DNA of 60,354 bases from Clostridia bacterium (lineage in GTDB: Bacteria > Bacillota > Clostridia > Christensenellales > QALW01): assembly GCA_017516345.1 (NCBI GenBank), contig JAFXDC010000027.1:1-60354 (forward strand). Direction: 5' to 3'. Under the pieces are notes generated by a model, which was given only the letters and a program-made list of their open reading frames with translations, did not search any database and had not been told where the DNA came from. Numbering within the stretch: the stretch's first letter is position 1; every line of letters starts with the position of its first letter. The translations under genes were made by a program, and so were the position numbers. This document shows positions 8,496 to 19,548 of the stretch, in pieces.

Positions 8496-10976
8496 TTATT
8501 CTGCGTCGCTTACTTGCTCCTCAACGGTCTCGTCCTCTTGGGGAACTGCGGCGGCGCATACCACCTTAACGTCGTCTGCCACCCTCATGACTATAACGCC
8601 CTGAGTAGCTCTGCCCGCAACGCGGATCTGGCTTACGGGGGTCCTTATAATTACACCGTCGGAGGTGATAAGCATGATATCGTCGTCATCGTTAACGATG
8701 AGCAGGTCTACTATCTTACCGGTCTTGTCGGTAAGCTCGTGGGTAATTACCCCCTTACCGCCGCGGTTTATGACCCTGTACTCATCGGGCATGCTACGCT
8801 TTCCGAAGCCGTTTTCGGTGACGGTGAGCACGCTTGTGCCCTCGCGGATGATGCCCATGTTTACCACGTGGTCGTCATCGGAGATCTCCATGGCTATAAC
8901 GCCCTGGGTGACTCTGCCCATTGTGCGCACGTTCTTTTCGTTAAAGCGTATCGCCTTACCGTTGGCGCTACCGACTATGATATCGTCATTACCGTCGGTA
9001 AGAGCAACCTGAACCAGCTCGTCCCCCTCACGCAGAATTACCGAGAGGATGCCGTTTTTGCGGATATTGTTAAAGTCGCTGAGCCTTGTCTTTTTGATAA
9101 AGCCCATCTTGGTCACCTGAACAAGATGCTTGCCCTCGCGCTCCTGATCCCCCTCGGGAAGCGGGATGACGGCAGTAACCTTCTCGCCCGCCTCAAGGTT
9201 GAGCAGATTTACAAGTGCGGTGCCCTTGGCGGTCCTGCCCGCCTCGGGGATGGTATAGCAGCGTCTTGTGTGTACCTTGCCCGTGCTTGTAAAGAACAGC
9301 ATATCGGTATGAGTGCCCGCCACTATTACCTTCTCTGCGAAATCCTCCTCGCGGGTAGTAAGGCCGGTGACTCCTCTTCCGCCTCTGTTCTGAGTCCTGT
9401 AGGTGCTGCTGGGCAAGCGCTTGATATATCCGAAGTGGGTAAGAGTAACCACCATTTCGTCACGCTGAATAAGCTCCTCAAGGTCTATCTCGTCCTCGGT
9501 GGCGGTTATCTCGGTGCGGCGGTCGTCGCCGTATTTTTCGGCTATTACGCTTATCTCCTGCTTGATGATGTCTTGCACCATACGCTCACTTCCAAGAACC
9601 TGATTGAAATAATCTATCAGCTTATGCTTTTCCTCAAGCTCATCCATAAGGCGCTGACGCTCAAGACCGGTCAGACGGTGCAGACGGAGGTCAAGAATGC
9701 TCTTTGCCTGCTCCTCGGAGAAGCCAAACTCCTCAACAAGTCGGTTCTTGGCGATCTCGGGGGTCTGAGAGGAGCGAATGGTATCGATGACCGCATCAAG
9801 GATATCAAGCGCCTTAATAAGACCTTCCAAAATATGCGCTCTTGCAAGGGCCTTTTTAAGGTCGTATTTGGTTCTGCGAACGATGACCTCCTTCTGATGC
9901 TCAAGATAATGATACAGCATCTCCTTCAGGGAGAGCACCTTGGGCTCGTTATCTACCAATGCAAGCATTATTGCACCGAAGGTCTCCTGGAGCTGGGTGT
10001 GCTTAAACAGGAAGTTTAGCACCACGTTGGGATTGACGTCCTTCTTAAGCTCCAGAACTATGCGCATACCCTCCTTGTTGGACTCGTCGCGAAGGGCGCT
10101 CAGTCCCTCGAAGCGCTTTTCCTTGTGAAGCTCGGCTATTTTTTCCACCAGACGCGCCTTGTTTACCTGATAGGGAAGCTCGGTAACCACTATTCTTGCG
10201 CGGTCGGCGCTTATCTGCTCTATTTCGTGGCGGGCGCGCACAACTATGCGGCCTCTGCCCGTGCTGTAGGTGTCTCTTATACCGCTAAGACCCATCACGA
10301 TACCCGCCGTGGGGAAATCGGGGCCCTTGACATGCTCCATAAGCTCGTCCACCGTGATATCGGGGTTATCTATAAGTGCGATAACGCCGTTTACCACCTC
10401 TTTTAAGTTGTGAGGGGGAATATTGGTCGCCATACCTACCGCGATACCGTCCGAGCCGTTTACAAGCAGGTTGGGGAAGCGGCTGGGAAGCACGCGGGGC
10501 TGAAGCTCGGTCTCATCAAAGTTTGGGTAGAAATCCACCGTGTCCTTGTCGATATCGGCAAGCAGGTCGCCCGCTATCTTGGACAGCTTTGCCTCGGTAT
10601 ATCGGCTTGCGGCGGCGGGGTCTCCGTCCACGGTACCGAAGTTACCCTGACCCTGAACAAGGGTATAACGGATGGAGAAGGGCTGAGCAAGTCGCACCAT
10701 TGCATCGTATATGGCGGCATCACCGTGGGGGTGATACTTACCCATTACGTCACCGACGATCCTCGCGCTCTTTCTTGTGGGCTTGTCGTTGGTGTAGCCC
10801 GACTCGTACATGGAGTAGAGTATACGGCGGTGTACCGGCTTAAGACCGTCGCGAACGTCGGGCAGAGCGCGGGAGATGTTTACCGCCATGGCGTAGGAGA
10901 TAAAGGATTTTTTTATCTCATCCTCAAGATTTATATCTATTATTTTACTTTTATTTACGTTTTCCATATTTTCCAT
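8496..10976 (-). CDS. gyrA: DNA gyrase subunit A
   Basis: Breakage-reunion subunit of DNA gyrase. The 826-residue length is normal. The catalytic tyrosine is Tyr126 in [11 protein letters not shown], the quinolone region is [12 protein letters not shown] (80-91), and the C-terminal half carries the repeated beta-pinwheel blades, including the GyrA box QNRGGRG. The position equivalent to E. coli Ser83 is Ala87, while Asp91 (E. coli Asp87) is kept. The C-terminus ends in an acidic tail. The gene starts 14 bases after gyrB, with ribosome site AAGGGGG, so remB-gyrB-gyrA reads as one operon. Confidence 0.98.
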   Translation of the reverse strand: MENMENVNKSKIIDINLEDEIKKSFISYAMAVNISRALPDVRDGLKPVHRRILYSMYESGYTNDKPTRKSARIVGDVMGKYHPHGDAAIYDAMVRLAQPFSIRYTLVQGQGNFGTVDGDPAAASRYTEAKLSKIAGDLLADIDKDTVDFYPNFDETELQPRVLPSRFPNLLVNGSDGIAVGMATNIPPHNLKEVVNGVIALIDNPDITVDELMEHVKGPDFPTAGIVMGLSGIRDTYSTGRGRIVVRARHEIEQISADRARIVVTELPYQVNKARLVEKIAELHKEKRFEGLSALRDESNKEGMRIVLELKKDVNPNVVLNFLFKHTQLQETFGAIMLALVDNEPKVLSLKEMLYHYLEHQKEVIVRRTKYDLKKALARAHILEGLIKALDILDAVIDTIRSSQTPEIAKNRLVEEFGFSEEQAKSILDLRLHRLTGLERQRLMDELEEKHKLIDYFNQVLGSERMVQDIIKQEISVIAEKYGDDRRTEITATEDEIDLEELIQRDEMVVTLTHFGYIKRLPSSTYRTQNRGGRGVTGLTTREEDFAEKVIVAGTHTDMLFFTSTGKVHTRRCYTIPEAGRTAKGTALVNLLNLEAGEKVTAVIPLPEGDQEREGKHLVQVTKMGFIKKTRLSDFNNIRKNGILSVILREGDELVQVALTDGNDDIIVGSANGKAIRFNEKNVRTMGRVTQGVIAMEISDDDHVVNMGIIREGTSVLTVTENGFGKRSMPDEYRVINRGGKGVITHELTDKTGKIVDLLIVNDDDDIMLITSDGVIIRTPVSQIRVAGRATQGVIVMRVADDVKVVCAAAVPQEDETVEEQVSDAE

Positions 10977-10990
10977 GCTGAAATGCCCCC

Positions 10991-12985
<1,995 letters not shown>

Positions 12986-13014
12986 TCAAATTCTTGATTA
13001 ATATATACTTATTT

Positions 13015-13278
13015 TTAAAATTGCTCGCCAAGCCTGCCAAGCTCCGCCCTCGCACTTAACGTGGTAGCGCTTATTGCGGACATGTAAAGCATCACCCTCG
13101 GGCCGTCCATAGTAACCACACAGCTCTTGTGCGGCGGGGGTACCGCCTCAAGCACACAGCCCTTCTTTCTGATGGAGCTTATAAATTCCTCGGTGTCCTC
13201 AGACAGACTCTCCATATTAAGCACCGCCACCACCCCTTTAAGGGCAACAGAGGTATCTCCTCCAATGTGAAGCAGCAT
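13015..13278 (-). CDS. remB: RemB/YaaB-like DUF370 protein
   Basis: An 87-residue protein opening with MLLHIGGDTSVALKGVVAVLN, which matches the DUF370 family whose Bacillus member YaaB/RemB lies immediately before gyrB. In Bacillus it is a small DNA-binding or biofilm-matrix regulator. The conserved neighbour gyrB makes orthology likely even though the C-terminal half is divergent. The ribosome site AAAGGAGG precedes the ATG. The role in this organism is inferred only. Confidence 0.8.
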   Translation of the reverse strand: MLLHIGGDTSVALKGVVAVLNMESLSEDTEEFISSIRKKGCVLEAVPPPHKSCVVTMDGPRVMLYMSAISATTLSARAELGRLGEQF

Positions 13279-13420
13279 ACGCTTCCTCCTTTTAAGGCAT
13301 TGCTTTTTTTGATCTTTTGCCCTCGGCGCCGCGGCACGAGCAAGGTTATCATTTGCCTTTTCCGACCTTAAAAATCATCCTGTCCAAAGCACGTCCCGAT
13401 GGGCATTTTTTATCATTTTG

Positions 13421-13449
13421 ATTATACCATAAAACCCGATTAAAATCAA
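13421..13449 (-). promoter_or_regulatory. sigma-A promoter for remB-gyrB-gyrA
   Basis: TTGATT (13444-13449) and TATAAT (13421-13426) on the minus strand with 17-base spacing. Confidence 0.6.
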
Positions 13450-13655
13450 GCAAAATCGCCTTAAAACGGTTATTTTTACCCCTTTTGAGAGCGTGCAAGA
13501 TAACCTCCCTTTACCCTTGCCGAAAACGGTGATTTTCCCCGAAAAACAACCCAATCACGCATGGGCGGGCGATGAAAAAAGAGTCCTCTTTCGACCTGCC
13601 TCGGGAAGCCCTTCGGGCTGTGCGACATCTTTTATTATAAGATGTAAAAATGCGC

Positions 13656-13685
13656 TTGCACGCAAGTGCGGTTATAGTGTATAAT
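13656..13685 (+). promoter_or_regulatory. sigma-A promoter for the 13720 gene
   Basis: TTGCAC (13656-13661), 18 bases, TATAAT (13680-13685). The -35 lies inside a small inverted repeat. Confidence 0.6.
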
Positions 13686-13719
13686 AAATGGGCAGATCAT
13701 TTATCTTTGGAGGACGGAT

Positions 13720-14013
13720 ATGTTAAACAGGGTTCTCGGACGCCTTCGCGCACTTAACAAAATACAGCGTCTTTGCTTTGTGGAAATGCTTTTACTTCTT
13801 GCCGCAATGGGCATCATACTGCTTCTTGGAATAATAAAGGCAGTCCTTTTTAAGGATTGCGCCGTATGTGCCTCCATCCTTTTAAGTGCCGTGCTTTTCT
13901 TAAACGGCGTAAGCGCGGGACAGGAGCGCACCGCCATAAGGGAATACGCCCCTTTAAGCTACGTCGGAAGCGGAGCAATGCTGGTGTGCTTCGTGCTTCT
14001 CCTCATTTTTTAA
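13720..14013 (+). CDS. small membrane protein of unknown function
   Basis: Not recognised. A 97-residue protein with three hydrophobic stretches (about residues 22-40, 45-66 and 80-97) and a cytoplasmic basic N-terminus. The ribosome site GGAGGACGGAT precedes the ATG, a promoter lies directly upstream and a terminator follows, so it is a genuine single-gene unit. Confidence 0.72.
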   Translation: MLNRVLGRLRALNKIQRLCFVEMLLLLAAMGIILLLGIIKAVLFKDCAVCASILLSAVLFLNGVSAGQERTAIREYAPLSYVGSGAMLVCFVLLLIF

Positions 14014-14030
14014 GCCCTTTTATAATGGAT

Positions 14031-14071
14031 AAAAAAACCAAGGCCTGCTAAATGCATCGCCTTGGTTTTTT
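14031..14071. terminator. bidirectional terminator between the 13720 gene and GH32
   Basis: AAAAAACCAAGGC and GCCTTGGTTTTTT arms form a 12- to 13-bp stem with a 14-base loop. It has T-tracts on both strands and lies between convergent genes. Confidence 0.88.
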
Positions 14072-14082
14072 ATTCTTTTATA

Positions 14083-15807
14083 TCAATAGAACCCTTCCAA
14101 TCTGTTTCGCTCTATTGCCTCAAGCTCAAAGATCTCCACCGTGCCCTCCACGGCGCAATCTGCTATAAATTCCGTGCCCTCGCCGCCGTAGACCATACCG
14201 CCCTGATAGGTGCCGTTTACGTAGGCCTCCACCGCGTGGCGATCAACTATCACCACCATATCGGCATACTCTCCATCCTTAAAGACGGGGTCGTCATACT
14301 TAAAGGCGGAATAATCCCCCTCAGAGCCGCTTTTGTCGGTGACCATAGCCTTGCGGCGAGCATCGTAATACACAAGAGCACCCCCTCCGTGCAGAGAAAA
14401 GCCAAAGCTTCCCTCCCCCTTAAGGCGCGCACGGATATACAGAAGCTCTCCAAGTCCCTTAAGCTCATTATTTACCTCTTGCAGTTTTAGCTCACCGTTA
14501 AAGCACGCTACCCTTTTTGTAAGTCTGCTGCTCCACTCCTTGATGGGATAATATCCTATCCCGAGTCGGTTTCTGCCCTCCTCAAGACGAAGCTCCACGG
14601 GCAAGGAGAGAAAGCTCCACCACGGCTTATTTACAGGATCGTACCAAAAGTCGCGTATCCAGCTCATCTGGATCCTTCTGCCCTCGGATGCGTTATAAAA
14701 GGTCTGCGATGCGTAATTCTCGGGGAACAGCGGACTTGTTCCGGGCCCCCACAGCTCCTTGACCCCACTGCAGGGGTATATAAGGTCGGTATTTGCCCTG
14801 AAGCATGGAGCTCCGTTTTCCACCGTGATATCTCCAAAAACGTACCACGCCCCCGCCGCCATCATCACCCAGGTCTCCTCGCCATCCTTTTCAAATTTAA
14901 AAAGGTTAGGGCATTCGGTGACCATACAGTTGCCCTCCTTATCCTTAAGCTCGGAGGCGTACTCCCATGAAATAAGGTCGCGGGACTGAAGCATGAGCGC
15001 CTTATCTCCGCATGCTACAAGCAGCCATCTGCCACCGTCAAGCTCGGGATGCTCAAACCACACCACGCTTGGGTCGCGGAAGCCCGCGGAGTAGATATTA
15101 TTCTCATTTCTTATTATCGGACCGTAATTGATGAAGGTCTGTCCGTGATCCTTGGAATAAGCAAGCCCTATAGAGGCTTGTCCCAGTCCGTTTTTGCCCC
15201 CGTAATAGGTATAAAGAAGCACTATGCGGCTTTGAGGCGGAACGGTGTCGTCAAAAAGTCCGCTCGTATTGCCCCTGTCTATTACCGCGCTTCCCGACCA
15301 TATCACCCCGTTTTCATCTGCGGGCAGGGCAACGGGAAGCTCCTTCCATGAGATAAGATCCTTGCTCACGGCGTGTCCCCACGCCTTTGTATCCCCCTGC
15401 ACCCTATAGCCCGGTCCGGGATAGTCACATTGAAAAAACAGATGGTATTGATCCGTCACCTCGTCATAAACGAGTCCGTTGGGATCGTTCAGAGAAAACA
15501 GCTCGGGAGAAAAATGCAATCTTGGCCTTAGGGTCTGAGAAAAAGCCTCCCCCTCGGGCTCGCGGCAGATGATATTTACCAAAAACTCGCCCTCAAGCCC
15601 CTCCACGGTCAATTTATACACGTTAAGGCCAACACAAGGAGTATACTCTAAGACATCCCCGCCGTTTATAAGCACTCTGCCTTCCGCCTCGGCGGATATT
15701 CTTATGCTTTCTCCCTTTTCCACCGTGCCCCAGTATTCGTTTTGCTCCATCAGCGTTTTGGGCTGTGATATTCTTCCTTTGACCTCAAGGCTTTTTAAAA
15801 TACTCAT
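14083..15807 (-). CDS. glycoside hydrolase family 32 beta-fructosidase
   Basis: Predicted to cleave beta-fructosides such as sucrose, fructo-oligosaccharides or levan. The 574-residue protein has the three GH32 acidic motifs: nucleophile Asp108 in SLNDPNG, Asp245 in FRDP and acid/base Glu298 in TECPN. The five-bladed propeller occupies about residues 95-420, followed by the beta-sandwich module. An extra beta-rich segment of about 90 residues precedes the propeller. No signal peptide is present, so it should act in the cytoplasm on imported sugar. No fructose transporter or kinase is adjacent; the gene stands alone behind a near-consensus promoter. Confidence 0.93.
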   Translation of the reverse strand: MSILKSLEVKGRISQPKTLMEQNEYWGTVEKGESIRISAEAEGRVLINGGDVLEYTPCVGLNVYKLTVEGLEGEFLVNIICREPEGEAFSQTLRPRLHFSPELFSLNDPNGLVYDEVTDQYHLFFQCDYPGPGYRVQGDTKAWGHAVSKDLISWKELPVALPADENGVIWSGSAVIDRGNTSGLFDDTVPPQSRIVLLYTYYGGKNGLGQASIGLAYSKDHGQTFINYGPIIRNENNIYSAGFRDPSVVWFEHPELDGGRWLLVACGDKALMLQSRDLISWEYASELKDKEGNCMVTECPNLFKFEKDGEETWVMMAAGAWYVFGDITVENGAPCFRANTDLIYPCSGVKELWGPGTSPLFPENYASQTFYNASEGRRIQMSWIRDFWYDPVNKPWWSFLSLPVELRLEEGRNRLGIGYYPIKEWSSRLTKRVACFNGELKLQEVNNELKGLGELLYIRARLKGEGSFGFSLHGGGALVYYDARRKAMVTDKSGSEGDYSAFKYDDPVFKDGEYADMVVIVDRHAVEAYVNGTYQGGMVYGGEGTEFIADCAVEGTVEIFELEAIERNRLEGFY

Positions 15808-15837
15808 GACCGTCCTCCAAAAGATTTGTATATATAA

Positions 15838-15866
15838 TTTATACCTTACCCCAGGTGGAATGTCAA
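15838..15866 (-). promoter_or_regulatory. sigma-A promoter for GH32
   Basis: TTGACA (15861-15866) and TATAAA (15838-15843) on the minus strand with 17-base spacing, about 30 bases before the start codon. Confidence 0.82.
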
Positions 15867-15942
15867 CATCAATTTGAAAAATCAGCCCTTTACCCTGCGG
15901 ATATTACCTCATTGCGCGGCATCGAGGCTGTAAACACCCTCT

Positions 15943-18243
15943 TCAGGATGCCACTATCCTTATAGCGATGGCGGTCATATCGTCCCGAGCCCTTCCACCG
16001 CACCGCTTAAGTGCCTGCTTTACGATGTGGGAGCTTATCTGGCTTGGGTTGCCGTCACGCAAGGCGCTGAGCTCCTGAGCGATCCTGTCACTGCAGTCAT
16101 CCACCATGGCATCGTACACCCCGTCCGAAACAAGCAGCAGCACGTCCCCCTCCTTGATGGTCTTATCGGTTATGCTGGGGGTAACGCTCCCCAATATCCC
16201 AAGGGGTAAGGACTCTCCGCTTACCGTCTGCACTCTGCCCGAGCGCATAACGTATCCGGGCACAGCGCCTATCTTCCCCCAAGAGCAGTATCCCCCCGCA
16301 AGATCAAGGATGCAGGCATCCATGGTGGAGTAGCTTTCCGGGCTCTTTTTTCTTAGCTGCAAAAGCTGATTTACCGTATCGCAGGCACACCTGATATCCA
16401 TCTGACCAAGACATAGGGTCTCAAGCATTGCCACGGCGTTTTCGCTCTCGCTTGCAGCCTCGGCTCCACTTCCCATACCGTCACTTATTGCGGCAAGATA
16501 TTTCCCTTGGGGCAGTTCAAGCAAGGAGAAGCTGTCCCCGCATACGCTTTGCCCCTCCTTTATCTTGCACGAGGCGTGGCACACGGCTCTTAGCGGGGGA
16601 ATGGGCAGATATTCCATACTGCACCCCTTCGCGGGGAGACTGCAGCTTTTGGCGTTGAGCTGAAATTTTATCCCCATGCACCTTTTTAAAAGGGCCGGGA
16701 TATCCCCGCACGGCTTGTCCCCCTTACAGCTTTGCATGGTGATCCTTACCGATATCGCAGAGCCGTCCCTTACAAGGCACACCACGTCCCGCGGCGGCAA
16801 GCCTCTCTCTGTAAGCGCCGCCGCGATGCGTTGCTCGGCGTCGTGGTCGTACTCCGCCTGCTCGGTATCCTCCGCAAGACTGTAGAGCATATTGGCAAGG
16901 CTGGCACACTGCTTTGCCATGATATCGTTTCCTTTGTCCGTGCTTGTTATGGGGGCGGCATTGGCATTGTTCATGTCGAGCAATACCCCTATCCAGTCCT
17001 TACACCGCGCCTTGAAATCTCCGTTCACGTCGTAGGGGGAAATAGAGCCCGCCGCGGTTATCATTGCCGCAAGGCTTTTAAAATCGCTGTAGGTATCACT
17101 GTAGCGCATACGCCAACAGTACTCGTATCCGTCGCATTTACTGCACACTCTGCTGGCCGCACCCGCGCAAAGCTCCTTACGTCTCTGCCGCTTGTTGGGA
17201 GCATCGCTTGTAAATACCTTGCCAAGCTCGCTGAATACGTCTGCGCCCATTCGCAGTCTTTCCGCAGTGCGCGCCAGGCACCTTGATGCAAGAAGCTTCT
17301 CCGAGGAGGTGGATATCATCACACGTCCTCCCACCCCCTTAAGAGCGTATATTTGCTTTTTTGTTAAAAATAATATCGGCACGCTTGCCAAAAGCACGGT
17401 CTGCAGGGAAAGCACGAGCCCGTCCTGCCTTAGCGCGAGGCTGAGCAGTACGTTTGCGATCAAATACCCGACCAGAGCGCAGTATCTGCCCAATCCCTTC
17501 ATAAGATCAGCCATCACCGCACACATAATAACGGTAACGCATTGCTCGGCGGGCATTTTTTTGATAATCAGGATCAACGCGCACATCCCTGCAAACGCTA
17601 TCGCTCCGCCTTCGGGCATTGCAAGAGCCAACAGAGCGCATACCGCCAATATGGCAAGCACCGTAAGGGATATTCCGATCACCTGCACCTCGGGCAGAGA
17701 GGTCACCGCCGCGCAAGCAAGCACCGCAAGGCACGCAAGCTCCCCTTTGGTGAGCACTTTTCTTTCTCCCGCATGCAATACTGCGCTTGCCGCGCAGTCC
17801 GCAATGGGCACAAGGGCACATCCGCCGGCATGGGACAGGATCAGCATTATGATGTCGTAATCCCTTGCCTCATAGCTTAAAAGCATACCCACTCCGCCGC
17901 AAGCCGCAAGGGCAAGCACCCGCACCCAAGTTTTGCTTTTTTTGACCCTTGCAAGTCGCGACAGTACAAGATACGATCCTATCGGCAAGCAATAGGCAGT
18001 AAAGGAAAAGGCGGAAAACTCCCTCAAAAGGCATGCCGCAACACTTCCGACAGCAAGAAAGACTCCGTCGCTCTCTTTCCCAAGACTCATACCGGCAACG
18101 CACAGTGCAAGGGGATAAAGTCCCTCCGCAGGGGAGCAGCCACCAAGCAATCCTCCCAAGATCACCAGCATCAATGGACGCCCGAGCAATGCCGCAAGGG
18201 AGCGCAACGCATATATCCGCGGCGCAGTTCTTGTTTTTTTCAT
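15943..18243 (-). CDS. spoIIE: stage II sporulation protein E
   Basis: Membrane-bound serine phosphatase that dephosphorylates SpoIIAA-P and so releases SigF in the forespore; it also helps place the polar septum. The 766-residue protein has a hydrophobic N-terminal third (about 10 spans, residues 15-305), a central regulatory region with several Cys residues, and a C-terminal PP2C domain with DGMGSG (588-593), LLVSDGVYD and RDDMTAI metal motifs. Length is slightly below the Bacillus protein (827). The GH32 gene follows in the same orientation but has its own promoter. Confidence 0.95.
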   Translation of the reverse strand: MKKTRTAPRIYALRSLAALLGRPLMLVILGGLLGGCSPAEGLYPLALCVAGMSLGKESDGVFLAVGSVAACLLREFSAFSFTAYCLPIGSYLVLSRLARVKKSKTWVRVLALAACGGVGMLLSYEARDYDIIMLILSHAGGCALVPIADCAASAVLHAGERKVLTKGELACLAVLACAAVTSLPEVQVIGISLTVLAILAVCALLALAMPEGGAIAFAGMCALILIIKKMPAEQCVTVIMCAVMADLMKGLGRYCALVGYLIANVLLSLALRQDGLVLSLQTVLLASVPILFLTKKQIYALKGVGGRVMISTSSEKLLASRCLARTAERLRMGADVFSELGKVFTSDAPNKRQRRKELCAGAASRVCSKCDGYEYCWRMRYSDTYSDFKSLAAMITAAGSISPYDVNGDFKARCKDWIGVLLDMNNANAAPITSTDKGNDIMAKQCASLANMLYSLAEDTEQAEYDHDAEQRIAAALTERGLPPRDVVCLVRDGSAISVRITMQSCKGDKPCGDIPALLKRCMGIKFQLNAKSCSLPAKGCSMEYLPIPPLRAVCHASCKIKEGQSVCGDSFSLLELPQGKYLAAISDGMGSGAEAASESENAVAMLETLCLGQMDIRCACDTVNQLLQLRKKSPESYSTMDACILDLAGGYCSWGKIGAVPGYVMRSGRVQTVSGESLPLGILGSVTPSITDKTIKEGDVLLLVSDGVYDAMVDDCSDRIAQELSALRDGNPSQISSHIVKQALKRCGGRARDDMTAIAIRIVAS

Positions 18244-18424
18244 ATGTACTCCTCATTTTTCTTTGGTTTTTTACAGATATTGATATAATAATTATATCCG
18301 CCCACTCTTGCGAAAAATGTTGCATGGATGCCGTAAAAAAAAGCAATCGTGCGCAAAAACTGCCGATTACCCCCATTATGCACTCCAATTCGTCACAATA
18401 CTTCCAAAAAATAAGCGTTGCTTG

Positions 18425-18439
18425 TCACATTTTATGTGA
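18425..18439. promoter_or_regulatory. palindromic site upstream of the 18504 promoter
   Basis: TCACAT-TTT-ATGTGA is a perfect 6-bp inverted repeat ending nine bases before the -35 box. A GTCACA half-site also occurs at 18392-18397. The position suits an activator or an upstream operator. Confidence 0.5.
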
Positions 18440-18447
18440 TTTTCATG

Positions 18448-18476
18448 TTTACATGTCCGATCTTTAATGCTATAAT
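18448..18476 (+). promoter_or_regulatory. sigma-A promoter for the surface-protein gene
   Basis: TTTACA (18448-18453), 17 bases, TATAAT (18471-18476), followed by a strong AGGAGG ribosome site. Confidence 0.82.
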
Positions 18477-18503
18477 ATTATTAATTTTATAGGAGGTCTT
18501 TTT

Positions 18504-19445
18504 ATGAAAAAAGCTTTAATTTTAACCCTTGCACTTTTATTGTGCAGCATGCCACTTTTTGCTTGTGCAGGCTCCTTTGCCGAGGATAACGGTCTGCTCT
18601 ACGTAACCGAGGGCACCGGCTTCTCCGAGCAGGGCGCACTCACCTCTGAGGGCGACGGTATAGTTACCCTTACCGACGACCGCACCATCAAGATCGAACT
18701 TGAGGATTATGCCTTCTCCGGTGTTTACTACTGCTGTACCCCCGACAACGGCGGCTCCTGGAACCCCTACCTTAACTACGAGAACAATTTCTACTCAAGC
18801 TCGGCTTATATCATGAAGATAAAGAACGGTGCCGGCGAGGTGGGTATCACCCCCGCAAGCATAGCATTCGACTCTTCAGGCGGCACCTTCTATGCAGGCA
18901 TCACCGCCAACGACGAGGCTTATCCCATTGCTCTTGTTAATGCGGACGGTACCATCTACCGCGCAGAGAGCTACTACAGCATCGACCGTTACTTCATAAC
19001 CATACCCGCAAACTTTGACGGCTTCGTGGTGATCCCCTACGACCGTCTTACCGCCGACCTCTCCGAAGGTACCGAGGAGGCCGAGGGTGATCTTATGAGC
19101 TATCATAACGATAACGATTACCGTTTCTTCTGGGCGCTCGGTATGCAGGTGGAAAGCCTTGCGGAGGGCACTGTATTCTTTGAGTTCGAGGGCGTATATC
19201 TCTCCGAAAACCCCCTGGAGCTTGATATCCCTGAGGAGGGCTTCACTCCTGAGCAGACCGACAGCACTGAGCCCGGCACCACCGATGAGGCTCAGGATCC
19301 CGCTACCGATGCTCCCCAGAATACCAATACTCCCGATCCCGCCGCTCCCACAAGCAGCCTGTGGATCTATATTGCCATCGGCGCCGCAGTTGTGGTAGTT
19401 GTAGCCGTAGTGGTCATCATCATCCTTAAAAAGAAAAAGGCATAA
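18504..19445 (+). CDS. secreted, membrane-anchored surface protein of unknown function
   Basis: Not recognised as a named family. The 313-residue protein has a signal peptide (about residues 1-24, ending FACAGSFA; the Cys may be a weak lipobox), a beta-rich acidic ectodomain (about 30-245), a Thr/Pro/Asp/Glu-rich stalk (about 248-285), one C-terminal membrane span (about 288-308) and a KKKKKA stop-transfer tail. Codon use (GGC, ACC, GAG) resembles the highly expressed pckA. A strong ribosome site and a near-consensus promoter support high expression. The layout is that of a cell-surface display protein, like the unrelated gene at 56077-57708. Confidence 0.82.
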   Translation: MKKALILTLALLLCSMPLFACAGSFAEDNGLLYVTEGTGFSEQGALTSEGDGIVTLTDDRTIKIELEDYAFSGVYYCCTPDNGGSWNPYLNYENNFYSSSAYIMKIKNGAGEVGITPASIAFDSSGGTFYAGITANDEAYPIALVNADGTIYRAESYYSIDRYFITIPANFDGFVVIPYDRLTADLSEGTEEAEGDLMSYHNDNDYRFFWALGMQVESLAEGTVFFEFEGVYLSENPLELDIPEEGFTPEQTDSTEPGTTDEAQDPATDAPQNTNTPDPAAPTSSLWIYIAIGAAVVVVVAVVVIIILKKKKA

Positions 19446-19472
19446 ACAGTTCTGAGACCTAAGAGCAAAATC

Positions 19473-19504
19473 AAAAGGCAGAGAATTCGATTCTCTGCCT
19501 TTTA
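19473..19504. terminator. bidirectional terminator between the surface-protein and ABC-F genes
   Basis: AAAAGGCAGAGAAT and ATTCTCTGCCTTTT form a 14-bp stem with loop TCG, between convergent genes. Confidence 0.93.
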
Positions 19505-19548
19505 TCTTATTTAAACGACTTATCTGCTTTGATAAAGCCTGCTTTCAA

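Larger units (their letters stand above)
13279..13719. other. 441-base intergenic region between divergent remB and the 13720 gene
   Basis: No gene was recognised. It holds the remB promoter (13421-13449) with a leader of about 135 bases, the plus-strand promoter at 13656-13685 and, between about 13600 and 13675, a run of three short hairpins: AGCCC/GGGCT, ACATCTT/AAGATGT and CGC-TTGC/GCAA-GTGCG. Confidence 0.6.

Noticed and set aside
8472..10019. 515-codon plus-strand open frame across gyrA
   Set aside because: Antisense shadow of gyrA caused by its codon bias; it begins in the terminator region and has no ribosome site.
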